From positions 1 through 10,429 of the forward strand of contig CALMOR010000107.1 of NCBI GenBank assembly GCA_937872165.1: a stretch of DNA of 10,429 nucleotides, written 5' to 3'. Positions 1 through 5,952 of this stretch are shown piece after piece. The position numbers and the translations under genes are program-made. The stretch is from an uncultured Burkholderiales bacterium (lineage in GTDB: Bacteria; Pseudomonadota; Gammaproteobacteria; Burkholderiales; Burkholderiaceae_D). The notes below the pieces were generated by a model. The model searched no databases. It was not told the origin of the DNA and saw only the letters and a program-made list of their open reading frames with translations. The stretch's first letter is position 1. Each line of letters begins with the position of its first letter.

Positions 1-368
1 CCAGACCCTGCTCGCAGTTCGCGCCGCCCGAAGCGAAGCTCGGCGCCCACGTCGCCGCGATCGGCATGCGCTTCTATGCCCCGGGCGCGAACGCGAGCGA
101 GGCCTTCCCGGCGGCCTACCGGAACGGCGTCTTCATCGCGGAGCACGGATCATGGAACCGATCGAAGAAGAGCGGCTACCGCGTCGTGCACGTCTCGATC
201 GATGGAGCGAAGGCGACGCACGAGGACGTGTTCGCCGAAGGGTGGCTCGGCAGCGACGAGTCGGCGTGGGGCCGACCGGCCGACGTCCTCGCTCTGCCCG
301 ACGGTTCGCTGCTGGTGTCCGACGATCAGGCCGGCGCGATCTATCGCATCCGCCATGCGCCGCGCTGA
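1..368 (+). CDS. PQQ-dependent sugar/L-sorbosone dehydrogenase family protein, C-terminal fragment
   Basis: This is the last ~122 codons of a gene that begins before the window; the reading frame is open from base 3 and ends in TGA at 366–368. The visible part begins RPCSQFAPPEAKLGAHVAAI and continues GMRFYAPG, then FIAEHGSWNRS, then GWLGSDESAWGRPADVLALPDGSLLVSDDQAGAIYRI. This wording is typical of the final blades of the six-bladed beta-propeller of soluble, periplasmic quinoprotein sugar dehydrogenases (glucose/sorbosone dehydrogenase family), which oxidise sugars using PQQ; FIAEHGSWNRS is a conserved propeller strand. Whether the protein carries a signal peptide or a fused cytochrome cannot be seen. 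An internal ATG at 66 is only a methionine within the conserved GMRFY strand, not the true start. The next gene follows after 6 bp, suggesting one transcript. The family call is firm; the substrate is unknown. Confidence 0.88.
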   Translation, partial: RPCSQFAPPEAKLGAHVAAIGMRFYAPGANASEAFPAAYRNGVFIAEHGSWNRSKKSGYRVVHVSIDGAKATHEDVFAEGWLGSDESAWGRPADVLALPDGSLLVSDDQAGAIYRIRHAPR

Positions 369-374
369 TCGCGC

Positions 375-1556
375 GTGAAGCGCGTCGACGCGACCGTCGT
401 CGCGATCGCGCTGCTGCTGTCGGCATGCGCGACCGTCGTGCGGCCCGTCGACGAGACGGGCGACGGGTATTCGACGGAAGCCCCGCCGTACGCGCTGCGC
501 CTGATCGGCGAGCAACGTCTGGCGCATCGCCTCGTGTTCGCAGGCACGACCGTCGGCGGCCTGTCCGGCATCGACCACGACCCCGACGAAGATCTCTACT
601 ACCTCGCCAGCGACGACCGCTCGGTGTTCGCACCGACGCGTTTCTACACGGCGCGCCTCGCCATCGACGAGACCGGCTTCCACCGGGCCGAATTGCGGAG
701 CGTCGTCTTCCTCGCCCGGCCCGACGGCGCCTTCTACGGCCGCGACGAGGCCGATGCCGAAGCGATCCGCTTCGACCGGTGGACCCGCAGCCTGTGGTGG
801 ACCAGCGAAGGCCTGCGCAGGATCGACCGGAAGAACGGGTCGCGGCTGATCGACCCCTTCGTCCGCCACTCGGCTCTCGACGGCAGCCACCTCGGCGAGG
901 CGACGCTCGACCCGATGTTCCACATCGTCGACGCTGCGCGCGGCCCGCGCGACAACCTGGTCTTCGAAGGCGCGACGCTGTCGGTCGACGGACGCTCGCT
1001 GTGGGTCGCGATGGAGGCGCCGCTGATCGAGGACGGCGCGCCACCGACGATGACGGAAGGGGCGTGGGTCCGCATCACGCGCTACGACCGCGACCTCGCG
1101 ACCGCGCAGGACTTCCGCACGCCGAGCGGGCAGTTCGCCTATCGCGTCGACCCGGTCCCGTCGAACGGCGCGTGGACCTCGGCCTACGCGCAGAACGGCG
1201 TGTCCGAGATTCTCGCGCTCGACGCCATGCACCTGCTGGTGATGGAGCGCGCGCTCGTGCTCGGTGCCGGGTGGCGCATCCGCCTGTTCGACGCGGCCTT
1301 CGACGCCGCGACCGACGTCGCGTCGCTGTCGTCGCTGGCCTCGCTCGAGCCCGGCACCGCGCCGGTCTTCACGCCGATGAGGAAGCGACTCGTCCTCGAC
1401 TTCGACGTATTGCACGTCCACATCGACAACCTCGAAGGCTTATGCTTCGGCCCCGTGCTCGCCAACGGTCACCGCACGCTGGTGCTCGTCGCCGACGACA
1501 ACTTCAACAGCCTGCAGACGACGCAGCTGCTCGCGTTCGAGATCGTTCCCCGCTGA
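375..1556 (+). CDS. Esterase-like activity of phytase family lipoprotein (Phytase-like domain)
   Basis: This encodes 393 residues from a GTG start 6 bp after the upstream dehydrogenase stop. The N-terminus is a lipoprotein signal: basic MKRVD, a hydrophobic stretch, then the lipobox LSAC with the lipidated cysteine at residue 18, so the mature protein should be membrane-anchored in the cell envelope. The body matches the phytase-like/esterase-like family: LSGIDHDPDEDLYYLASDDRS at about residues 63–83, NLEG near 352–355, and the closing LVADDNFNSLQTTQLLAFEI near 372–391. The family is a predicted beta-propeller that has been linked to phosphoester or ester hydrolysis, but most members have no tested substrate. 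No Shine–Dalgarno is visible, so expression probably depends on read-through from the upstream gene. The position next to a PQQ dehydrogenase suggests a periplasmic catabolic role, which is inference only. Confidence 0.85.
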   Translation: MKRVDATVVAIALLLSACATVVRPVDETGDGYSTEAPPYALRLIGEQRLAHRLVFAGTTVGGLSGIDHDPDEDLYYLASDDRSVFAPTRFYTARLAIDETGFHRAELRSVVFLARPDGAFYGRDEADAEAIRFDRWTRSLWWTSEGLRRIDRKNGSRLIDPFVRHSALDGSHLGEATLDPMFHIVDAARGPRDNLVFEGATLSVDGRSLWVAMEAPLIEDGAPPTMTEGAWVRITRYDRDLATAQDFRTPSGQFAYRVDPVPSNGAWTSAYAQNGVSEILALDAMHLLVMERALVLGAGWRIRLFDAAFDAATDVASLSSLASLEPGTAPVFTPMRKRLVLDFDVLHVHIDNLEGLCFGPVLANGHRTLVLVADDNFNSLQTTQLLAFEIVPR

Positions 1557-1563
1557 TCTTCCG

Positions 1564-1920
1564 ATGCCCTTCAAGAACAAGACGCTCGCGACGCTCCTCG
1601 CCGCGCTCGGCGGCACCTTCGGCCTCCACCGCTTCTACCTGACGGGAGCCGCACGCCTGCTGCCGTGGCTCCATGTCGTCTTCTTCTGGACGCTGATCCC
1701 GACCTTCGCCGGATTCATCGAAGCACTGCGCTTCGCGTTGACCCCCGACGATCGATGGGACGCGCGCTGGAATCACGACAGCGGCCGGTCCAGCGCATCG
1801 GGGTGGCCGGTCATCCTGCTCGCGGTATTGACGCTGCTCGGCGGGACCACGCTGCTGATGACGGTCCTGTCGTTCGCCATCGGTCGCTACGTCGGGTCCG
1901 GCGAGACCTTCTTCTCGTGA
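1564..1920 (+). CDS. TM2 domain-containing small membrane protein
   Basis: This encodes 118 residues from an ATG lying 7 bp after the phytase-like gene. The N-terminal half is a TM2 domain: KNKTLATLLAALGGTFGLHRFYL (residues 4–26), containing the characteristic GG-x-FG-x-HRFYLG-like turn between two hydrophobic helices, followed by a helix at about 33–57. After a charged segment with DDRWDARWNHD (62–72), a third hydrophobic stretch spans about 81–108, so three membrane segments are likely. TM2 proteins are common in bacteria and have no single established function. The gene appears to be the last of a plus-strand cluster and ends 3 bp before the convergent radical SAM gene. No Shine–Dalgarno is visible. 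The domain call is good; the role is unknown. Confidence 0.82.
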   Translation: MPFKNKTLATLLAALGGTFGLHRFYLTGAARLLPWLHVVFFWTLIPTFAGFIEALRFALTPDDRWDARWNHDSGRSSASGWPVILLAVLTLLGGTTLLMTVLSFAIGRYVGSGETFFS

Positions 1921-1940
1921 GCCTCAGTCGAAGAGGCTTT
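1919..1940 (+). terminator. Weak hairpin between convergent genes
   Basis: AGCCTC at 1920–1925 pairs with GAGGCT at 1933–1938 around a 7-nt loop, with one further G·T pair outside, and is followed by TT on the plus strand. It lies over the stop codons of the TM2 gene and of the convergent radical SAM gene. The stem is short and the T run minimal, so it is only a candidate terminator for the plus-strand cluster. Confidence 0.3.
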
Positions 1941-3006
1941 GCTGCGACGTCGACGCAGCGTGCGGCGGCAGCGGCCGGACGAACTGCGAGACGTCGAAGC
2001 GGCGGCGCTCGCGGTTGAGCCCGTGCCGCGCGCAGGCGGCGCGAAAGCGCTGCGCGAACAATTCGGCCCAGATGCCCTCGCCGGTCATGCGCCTGCCGAA
2101 ACGCGCGTCGTAGTCCTTGCCGCCGCGCAGTTCGCGGATGCGCGCCATCACGCGCTCGGCCCGCAGCGGATAGTGGGTGCGCAGCCACTGCTGGAACACC
2201 GCGTTCAGTTCCCAGGGCAGGCGCAGCACGATGAAGTGGGCGCTGTGCGCGCCCGCGGACGCCGCCGCCTCGACGATGCGTTCCATCTCCTCGTCGTTGA
2301 CGAACGGGATCACCGGCGAGACGTTGACCGACACCGGCACGCCCGCGTCGACCAGCGTGCGCACCGTGCGCAGCCGGCGTGCGGGACTGGCCGCGCGGGG
2401 CTCGAGCCGGCGCGCCAACGCCGGCTCGAGCGTCGTGATCGTGATCGATGCGCGGGCCAGTCCGAGTCGGGCGAGCGGCGCGAGCAGGTCGAGGTCGCGT
2501 TCGATCAGCGACGACTTGGTGATGAGGCCGAACGGATGGCGGGCGTCGTGGAGAACCTCGAGCACCGCGCGCGTGATCTTCAGCTCGCGCTCGATGGGCT
2601 GATAGGCATCGGTATTGACCCCCACCGCGATGACGTCGGGAACGTAGGACGGCTTCGCGAGCTCCTTCGTCAGCAAGGCGGCCGCATTGACCTTCGCGAA
2701 CAGACGCGACTCGAAGTCGAGTCCGGGAGAGAGCCCGAGGTAACTGTGCGTGGGCCGCGCGAAGCAGTAGATGCAGCCATGCTCGCACCCGCGATACGGA
2801 TTGAGCGATGTCCTGAACGGGATGTCGGGCGAGTCGTTGTGCGAGAGGATGGTCTTCGCCCGTTCCTCGGTGACGACGGTCTTCAGCGGAGAGACGTCGT
2901 CGGTGTCGGACCCCTGCCAGCCGTCGTCGAAGCGTTCGCGGACGTCGACCTCGTAACGACCGCGGACATTGGCGACCGCGCCCCGACCCTTCTGAAGCGG
3001 GGGCAC
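1924..3006 (-). CDS. PA0069 family radical SAM protein (spore photoproduct lyase-like)
   Basis: This encodes 360 residues if the GTG at 3006 is the start. That start gives MPPLQKGRGAVANVRGRYE, the normal N-terminal wording of this family. The frame stays open upstream to 3225, but that part would overlap the neighbouring gene and reads as low-complexity R/A/D sequence, so I reject the longer start. The radical SAM cluster motif CX3CX2C is at C74, C78 and C81 (GCEHGCIYCFARP), which should bind the 4Fe-4S cluster used to cleave S-adenosylmethionine. Other landmarks are NDSPDIPFRTSLNPYRGC before it and THSYLGLSPGLDFE after it. The protein ends in QQSLFD. The family is related to SplB, but its substrate is undefined; a DNA-repair role should not be assumed. 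It lies 83 bp downstream of the DUF4864 gene on the same strand. Confidence 0.88.
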   Translation of the reverse strand: MPPLQKGRGAVANVRGRYEVDVRERFDDGWQGSDTDDVSPLKTVVTEERAKTILSHNDSPDIPFRTSLNPYRGCEHGCIYCFARPTHSYLGLSPGLDFESRLFAKVNAAALLTKELAKPSYVPDVIAVGVNTDAYQPIERELKITRAVLEVLHDARHPFGLITKSSLIERDLDLLAPLARLGLARASITITTLEPALARRLEPRAASPARRLRTVRTLVDAGVPVSVNVSPVIPFVNDEEMERIVEAAASAGAHSAHFIVLRLPWELNAVFQQWLRTHYPLRAERVMARIRELRGGKDYDARFGRRMTGEGIWAELFAQRFRAACARHGLNRERRRFDVSQFVRPLPPHAASTSQQSLFD

Positions 3007-3089
3007 GAAGACGAGCGAAGCCTCGACCGCGTGGTGCTGCCGATCGTCCGCCTGCGCGTCGGCACGATCGACGGTTCGTTCTGCGTCGG

Positions 3090-3545
3090 TCAGGTCGACA
3101 ACGCGCTGGTCTGCACGAGCTGGCATCCGCCGACCTTCCACGACTTGTCCGGCTGCCGCTTCATCGAGAAGAGCGCACGCCAGACGCGGCCCTCGCCGTC
3201 CGCGAGCTGCACCGACTGCACCCACTCGCCGTCGACCAGATCGATCCGGACGAACGTGATGCTGGTCGGCCGATATACCGGCTGATAGTTGTCCCTGACC
3301 ATCTTCATGAAGTTGTCCGGGGAACGGAAGCGGCGCTGGATGTCCGGCGTGGCGATGCCGAAAGCCTCGGCCGCGTCGTCGCGGCCGAACGCGTCGAGCT
3401 GCCTGCGCACGGTCTGCTCGATGGCCTGGCGGTCGACGGCGGTGATCCGCTCCGCCGCGCCGGCGCCGGTACCGGCCGCGAGCAGCAGGACGATCGCGAC
3501 GCGCAAACGACGCAGGACGACGGCGCGGAGTCGATCGGTGAACAT
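3090..3545 (-). CDS. Exported DUF4864 domain-containing protein
   Basis: This encodes 151 residues from ATG. The N-terminus has basic residues followed by a hydrophobic core (VAIVLLLAAGTGAGAA) and a likely signal peptidase I site near residues 30–31, so the mature protein should be periplasmic. The rest matches DUF4864: a helical part QLDAFGRDDAAEAFGIATPDIQRRF (49–73), then PDNFMKMVRDNYQPVYRP (76–93), then beta-strand segments ending SWKVGGCQLVQ with C141. The domain resembles SnoaL/NTF2-like small folds and has no known biochemical function. A GAGG sits about 12 nt before the ATG, the best (still poor) ribosome-binding match in the window. The gene is divergent from a small membrane-protein gene and may be co-transcribed with the downstream radical SAM gene. 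Confidence 0.83.
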   Translation of the reverse strand: MFTDRLRAVVLRRLRVAIVLLLAAGTGAGAAERITAVDRQAIEQTVRRQLDAFGRDDAAEAFGIATPDIQRRFRSPDNFMKMVRDNYQPVYRPTSITFVRIDLVDGEWVQSVQLADGEGRVWRALFSMKRQPDKSWKVGGCQLVQTSALST

Positions 3546-3611
3546 TCGTTCAGTCTACCTCGGGACAGGCGGCAGGAGAAGCGTCGGACGACGAGTCGAC
3601 GACGGTCGCGC

Positions 3612-3617
3612 GATAAT
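3612..3617 (+). promoter_or_regulatory. Candidate −10 element for the small membrane protein gene
   Basis: GATAAT matches the sigma-70 −10 consensus at five of six positions in an otherwise very GC-rich divergent gap. A good −35 at 16–18 bp upstream is not visible. If used, transcription would begin near 3624, leaving the ATG at 3643 as the first usable start and making the overlapping ATG at 3616 untranslated. Confidence 0.3.
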
Positions 3618-3642
3618 GCGGCCCCGCCTCACCGATCGCATC

Positions 3643-3849
3643 ATGGCCCGCTTCGAAAAGACCCGCCTCGACGTCGTCAGCGCCGTCCTCATCCTGCTCG
3701 GGCTCTACGCACTCGCCGGCCTCGGTTACGCAGCGTGGATGCACAGCGAAGAATCGGTCGTCATCTGGACCGCGATCGCGGTCGTCGCGTTCGTCGGCGC
3801 GTTCGGCTACCAGACCTTCGCCGCAAGGAAAAAGGGGCGCACGCGCTAG
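3643..3849 (+). CDS. Small two-helix membrane protein, hypothetical
   Basis: This encodes 68 residues from ATG 3643, or 77 if the in-frame ATG at 3616 is used. I prefer 3643 because the upstream ATG lies within a −10-like GATAAT. Two hydrophobic segments are clear, about residues 11–32 (VVSAVLILLGLYALAGLGYAAW) and 39–58 (VVIWTAIAVVAFVGAFGYQT), joined by a short acidic loop with MHSEES. The tail is basic (ARKKGRTR), so by the positive-inside rule both ends are probably cytoplasmic. I do not recognise a family. The frame is open much further upstream, antisense to the DUF4864 gene, but that part reads as shadow sequence. The stop codon TAG lies at the loop edge of the typA terminator hairpin. 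Confidence 0.6.
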   Translation: MARFEKTRLDVVSAVLILLGLYALAGLGYAAWMHSEESVVIWTAIAVVAFVGAFGYQTFAARKKGRTR

Positions 3850-3861
3850 CGTGAGCCCCTT
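3829..3861 (-). terminator. Intrinsic terminator of typA, overlapping the end of the convergent small ORF
   Basis: AAGGGGC at 3832–3838 pairs with GCCCCTT at 3855–3861. After a single G/A mismatch (3839/3854), CACGC at 3840–3844 pairs with GCGTG at 3849–3853 around the 4-nt loop GCTA. That makes a 12-bp stem with one internal mismatch. Read on the minus strand, the hairpin is followed by five T residues (complement of 3829–3833), the normal form of a Rho-independent terminator. It starts 36 bp after the typA stop. On the plus strand only two T follow the stem, so it may also slow transcription of the small ORF but is better suited to typA. Confidence 0.85.
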
Positions 3862-3896
3862 CGCGACGGCGACGCGCTCCCCGCGCCGGTTCCTCG

Positions 3897-5801
3897 TCAG
3901 GCGGCCTCGCGCATGGCCTTCTTGCGCTCGTGTTCCTTCAGATGGCGTTTGCGCAGGCGGATGCTCTGCGGCGTGATCTCGACGAGCTCGTCGTCGGCGA
4001 TGAACTCCACCGCGTACTCGAGCGACATCTGGATCGGCGGCACGAGGCGCACCGCCTCGTCGGTGCCGGACGCGCGCACGTTGGTCAGCTGCTTGCCCTT
4101 GATCGGGTTGACGACGAGATCGTTGTCGCGCGAATGGATGCCGATGATCATGCCTTCGTAGACCGGATCCCCGGGCACGGTGAACATGCGCCCGCGATCC
4201 TGCAGCTTCCACAAGGCATAGGCGACCGCCTCGCCATCGTCCTGACTGATCAGCACGCCGTTACGGCGCTCGGCCATCTCGCCGCCCTTGATCGGCGCGT
4301 AGTCGTCGAAGATGTGGCTCATCAGGCCGGTGCCGCGCGTGAGCGTCATGAACTCGGACTGGAAGCCGATCAGGCCGCGCGCCGGCACGCGGTATTCGAG
4401 GCGCACGCGGCCCTTGCCGTCGGACTGCATGTCGGAGAGATCGCCGCGACGGCGTCCGAGCTCTTCCATCACGCCGCCCTGGTTGGCTTCCTCGACGTCG
4501 ACCGTCAGCAGCTCGTAGGGCTCGAGTTTCACGCCGTCGACTTCCTTGAGGACCACGCGGGGCCGCGAGACCGCGAGCTCGAAGCCTTCGCGGCGCATGT
4601 TCTCGACGAGGATCGTCAGGTGCAGCTCGCCGCGGCCCGACACCTCGAACACGGTCTCGTCGCCGGTGTCCTGGACACGCAGCGCGACGTTGGCCTTGAG
4701 CTCTCGCTGCAGGCGATCGCGCAGCTGGCGACTGGTGATGAACTTGCCTTCGCGTCCCGCGAGCGGCGACGTGTTGACGCAGAAGTTCATCGTCAGCGTG
4801 GGCTCGTCGACGCGCAGCAGCGGCAGCGCATCCGGCGCGTCCGGCTGGCACACGGTGCAGCCGATGCCGAGTTCCTCGATGCCGTTGATGAGGACGATGT
4901 CGCCGGCCGATGCCTCCTCGACGATCTGACGATCGAGGCCGTGGAACGTGAGGACCTGGTTGACGCGCGCCTTGATCGGCGTCGAGCCCGGACCGTTCAG
5001 CACCACGACGTCCTGCAGCGCCTTCACGCGACCGCGGCTGACGCGGCCAATGCCGATCTTGCCGACGTAGCTCGAGTAGTCGAGCGACGAGATCTGCAGC
5101 TGCAGCGGGCCTTCGGAGTTGTCCTCGCGGACCGGCACGTACTTGATGATCGCCTCGAACAGCGGACGCATGTTGTGACCGGCGTCGCCGCCTTCGAGAT
5201 GGGCCACGGTCTCGCCCTGATGCACGACCGCGCTCTTCTCCTTGGCGGTGGGCATGTCCTTCATGTCCATGAACGCGTAGCCGCTGAGGGCCGACGCGTA
5301 GACCACCGGGAAGTCGAGCTGCTCCTCGGTGGCGCCGAGCTTGTCGAACAAGTCGAAGGTCGCGTTGATGACGTAGTCGGGGCGTGCGCCCGGGCGGTCG
5401 ATCTTGTTGACGACGACGATCGGTTTCAGGCCGAGCGCCAGCGCCTTGCGGGTCACGAAGCGGGTCTGCGGCATCGGGCCCTCGACCGCGTCGACGAGCA
5501 GCAGCACGCCGTCGACCATCGACAGCACGCGCTCGACCTCGCCGCCGAAGTCCGCGTGTCCCGGCGTGTCGACGATGTTGATGTGGGTGCCTTCGTACTC
5601 GACCGCGCAGTTCTTCGCGAGGATCGTGATGCCGCGTTCCTTCTCGAGGTCGTTCGAGTCCATCACGCGCTCGGCGACGTGCTGGTTCTCGCGGAAGGTG
5701 CCCGACTGCCGCAGCAGCTGGTCGACGAGCGTGGTCTTGCCGTGATCGACGTGGGCGATGATGGCGACGTTGCGGAGGGACTGATTATCGGCGCGGCGCA
5801 T
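3897..5801 (-). CDS. typA: Ribosome-associated GTPase TypA/BipA
   Basis: This encodes 634 residues from the ATG at 5801, giving MRRADNQSLRNVAIIAHVDHGKTTLVDQLL, the family's usual start; upstream in-frame methionines precede non-conserved sequence. TypA/BipA is a translational GTPase, related to EF-G and LepA, that binds ribosomes and supports 50S assembly and growth under stress or cold. GTPase motifs are intact: G1 AHVDHGKTT (16–24), G2 RGITI (56–60), G3 DTPGH (78–82), G4 NKID (132–135) and G5 SAL (170–172). Later come the beta-barrel domain, SGRGELHLTILVENMRREGFELAVSRPRV, and the BipA-specific C-terminal domain ending TPQSIRLRKRHL. The protein is longer than the roughly 607 residues of E. 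coli BipA because of extra sequence at about 180–210. It has its own promoter candidate and a strong terminator, so it can be expressed apart from the infB–truB genes. No clear Shine–Dalgarno precedes the ATG. Confidence 0.97.
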   Translation of the reverse strand: MRRADNQSLRNVAIIAHVDHGKTTLVDQLLRQSGTFRENQHVAERVMDSNDLEKERGITILAKNCAVEYEGTHINIVDTPGHADFGGEVERVLSMVDGVLLLVDAVEGPMPQTRFVTRKALALGLKPIVVVNKIDRPGARPDYVINATFDLFDKLGATEEQLDFPVVYASALSGYAFMDMKDMPTAKEKSAVVHQGETVAHLEGGDAGHNMRPLFEAIIKYVPVREDNSEGPLQLQISSLDYSSYVGKIGIGRVSRGRVKALQDVVVLNGPGSTPIKARVNQVLTFHGLDRQIVEEASAGDIVLINGIEELGIGCTVCQPDAPDALPLLRVDEPTLTMNFCVNTSPLAGREGKFITSRQLRDRLQRELKANVALRVQDTGDETVFEVSGRGELHLTILVENMRREGFELAVSRPRVVLKEVDGVKLEPYELLTVDVEEANQGGVMEELGRRRGDLSDMQSDGKGRVRLEYRVPARGLIGFQSEFMTLTRGTGLMSHIFDDYAPIKGGEMAERRNGVLISQDDGEAVAYALWKLQDRGRMFTVPGDPVYEGMIIGIHSRDNDLVVNPIKGKQLTNVRASGTDEAVRLVPPIQMSLEYAVEFIADDELVEITPQSIRLRKRHLKEHERKKAMREAA

Positions 5802-5852
5802 GCGAGGCTCGAAAGGGAGATGGGAGAACGCGAGGAGAGGGGCGGCGAGGCG

Positions 5853-5864
5853 CGGTCGCGACCG
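5853..5864. repeat. 12-bp perfect palindrome in the typA leader
   Basis: CGGTCGCGACCG is self-complementary over all 12 bases and lies 52 bp upstream of the typA ATG, inside the expected untranslated leader. The rest of the leader, towards the start codon, is strongly C/T-rich in the transcript sense. In a GC-rich genome such a palindrome can occur by chance. Confidence 0.35.
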
Positions 5865-5890
5865 TCGCGGGCGGCCCGAGGCAACCCGAG

Positions 5891-5919
5891 ATTGTATCAG
5901 TTGCACTGCACAAATCGAA
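5891..5919 (-). promoter_or_regulatory. Candidate extended −10 promoter for typA
   Basis: On the minus strand TACAAT (complement of 5891–5896) matches the −10 consensus at five of six positions and is preceded by TG one base upstream (5898–5899), giving an extended −10. At a 17-bp spacing the −35 position reads TTCGAT (5914–5919), a poor match, as is usual for extended −10 promoters. Transcription would begin near 5884, leaving a leader of about 83 nt before typA. The segment is unusually AT-rich for this window and sits in the truB–typA gap. Confidence 0.55.
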
Positions 5920-5930
5920 GAACGATTTGT
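5910..5930. repeat. Perfect inverted repeat over the −35 region of typA
   Basis: ACAAATCG (5910–5917) and CGATTTGT (5923–5930) are exact reverse complements separated by 5 bp. The repeat begins 22 bp after the truB stop codon and covers the −35 position of the typA promoter candidate. No T run follows the repeat in the minus-strand direction, so it is not a standard terminator; an operator or a transcript-end hairpin are both possible. Confidence 0.55.
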
Positions 5931-5952
5931 TTCGCGTCGCGCTGTCGCGCAA

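Noticed and set aside
150..1642. Long open frames on both strands across the dehydrogenase and phytase-like genes (minus-strand frames of 303 and 423 codons, a 496-codon plus-strand frame)
   Set aside because: They are arginine- or valine-rich shadows; the frames with conserved family motifs are those annotated.
3050..3075. Inverted repeat CGATCGT/ACGATCG in the gap between the DUF4864 and radical SAM genes
   Set aside because: Only 7 bp with a 16-nt loop and no T run; expected by chance in sequence rich in GATC/CG words.
1939..3285. A 448-codon plus-strand frame opposite the radical SAM gene
   Set aside because: No family wording, composition typical of an antisense shadow, and the opposite strand carries an intact CX3CX2C protein.
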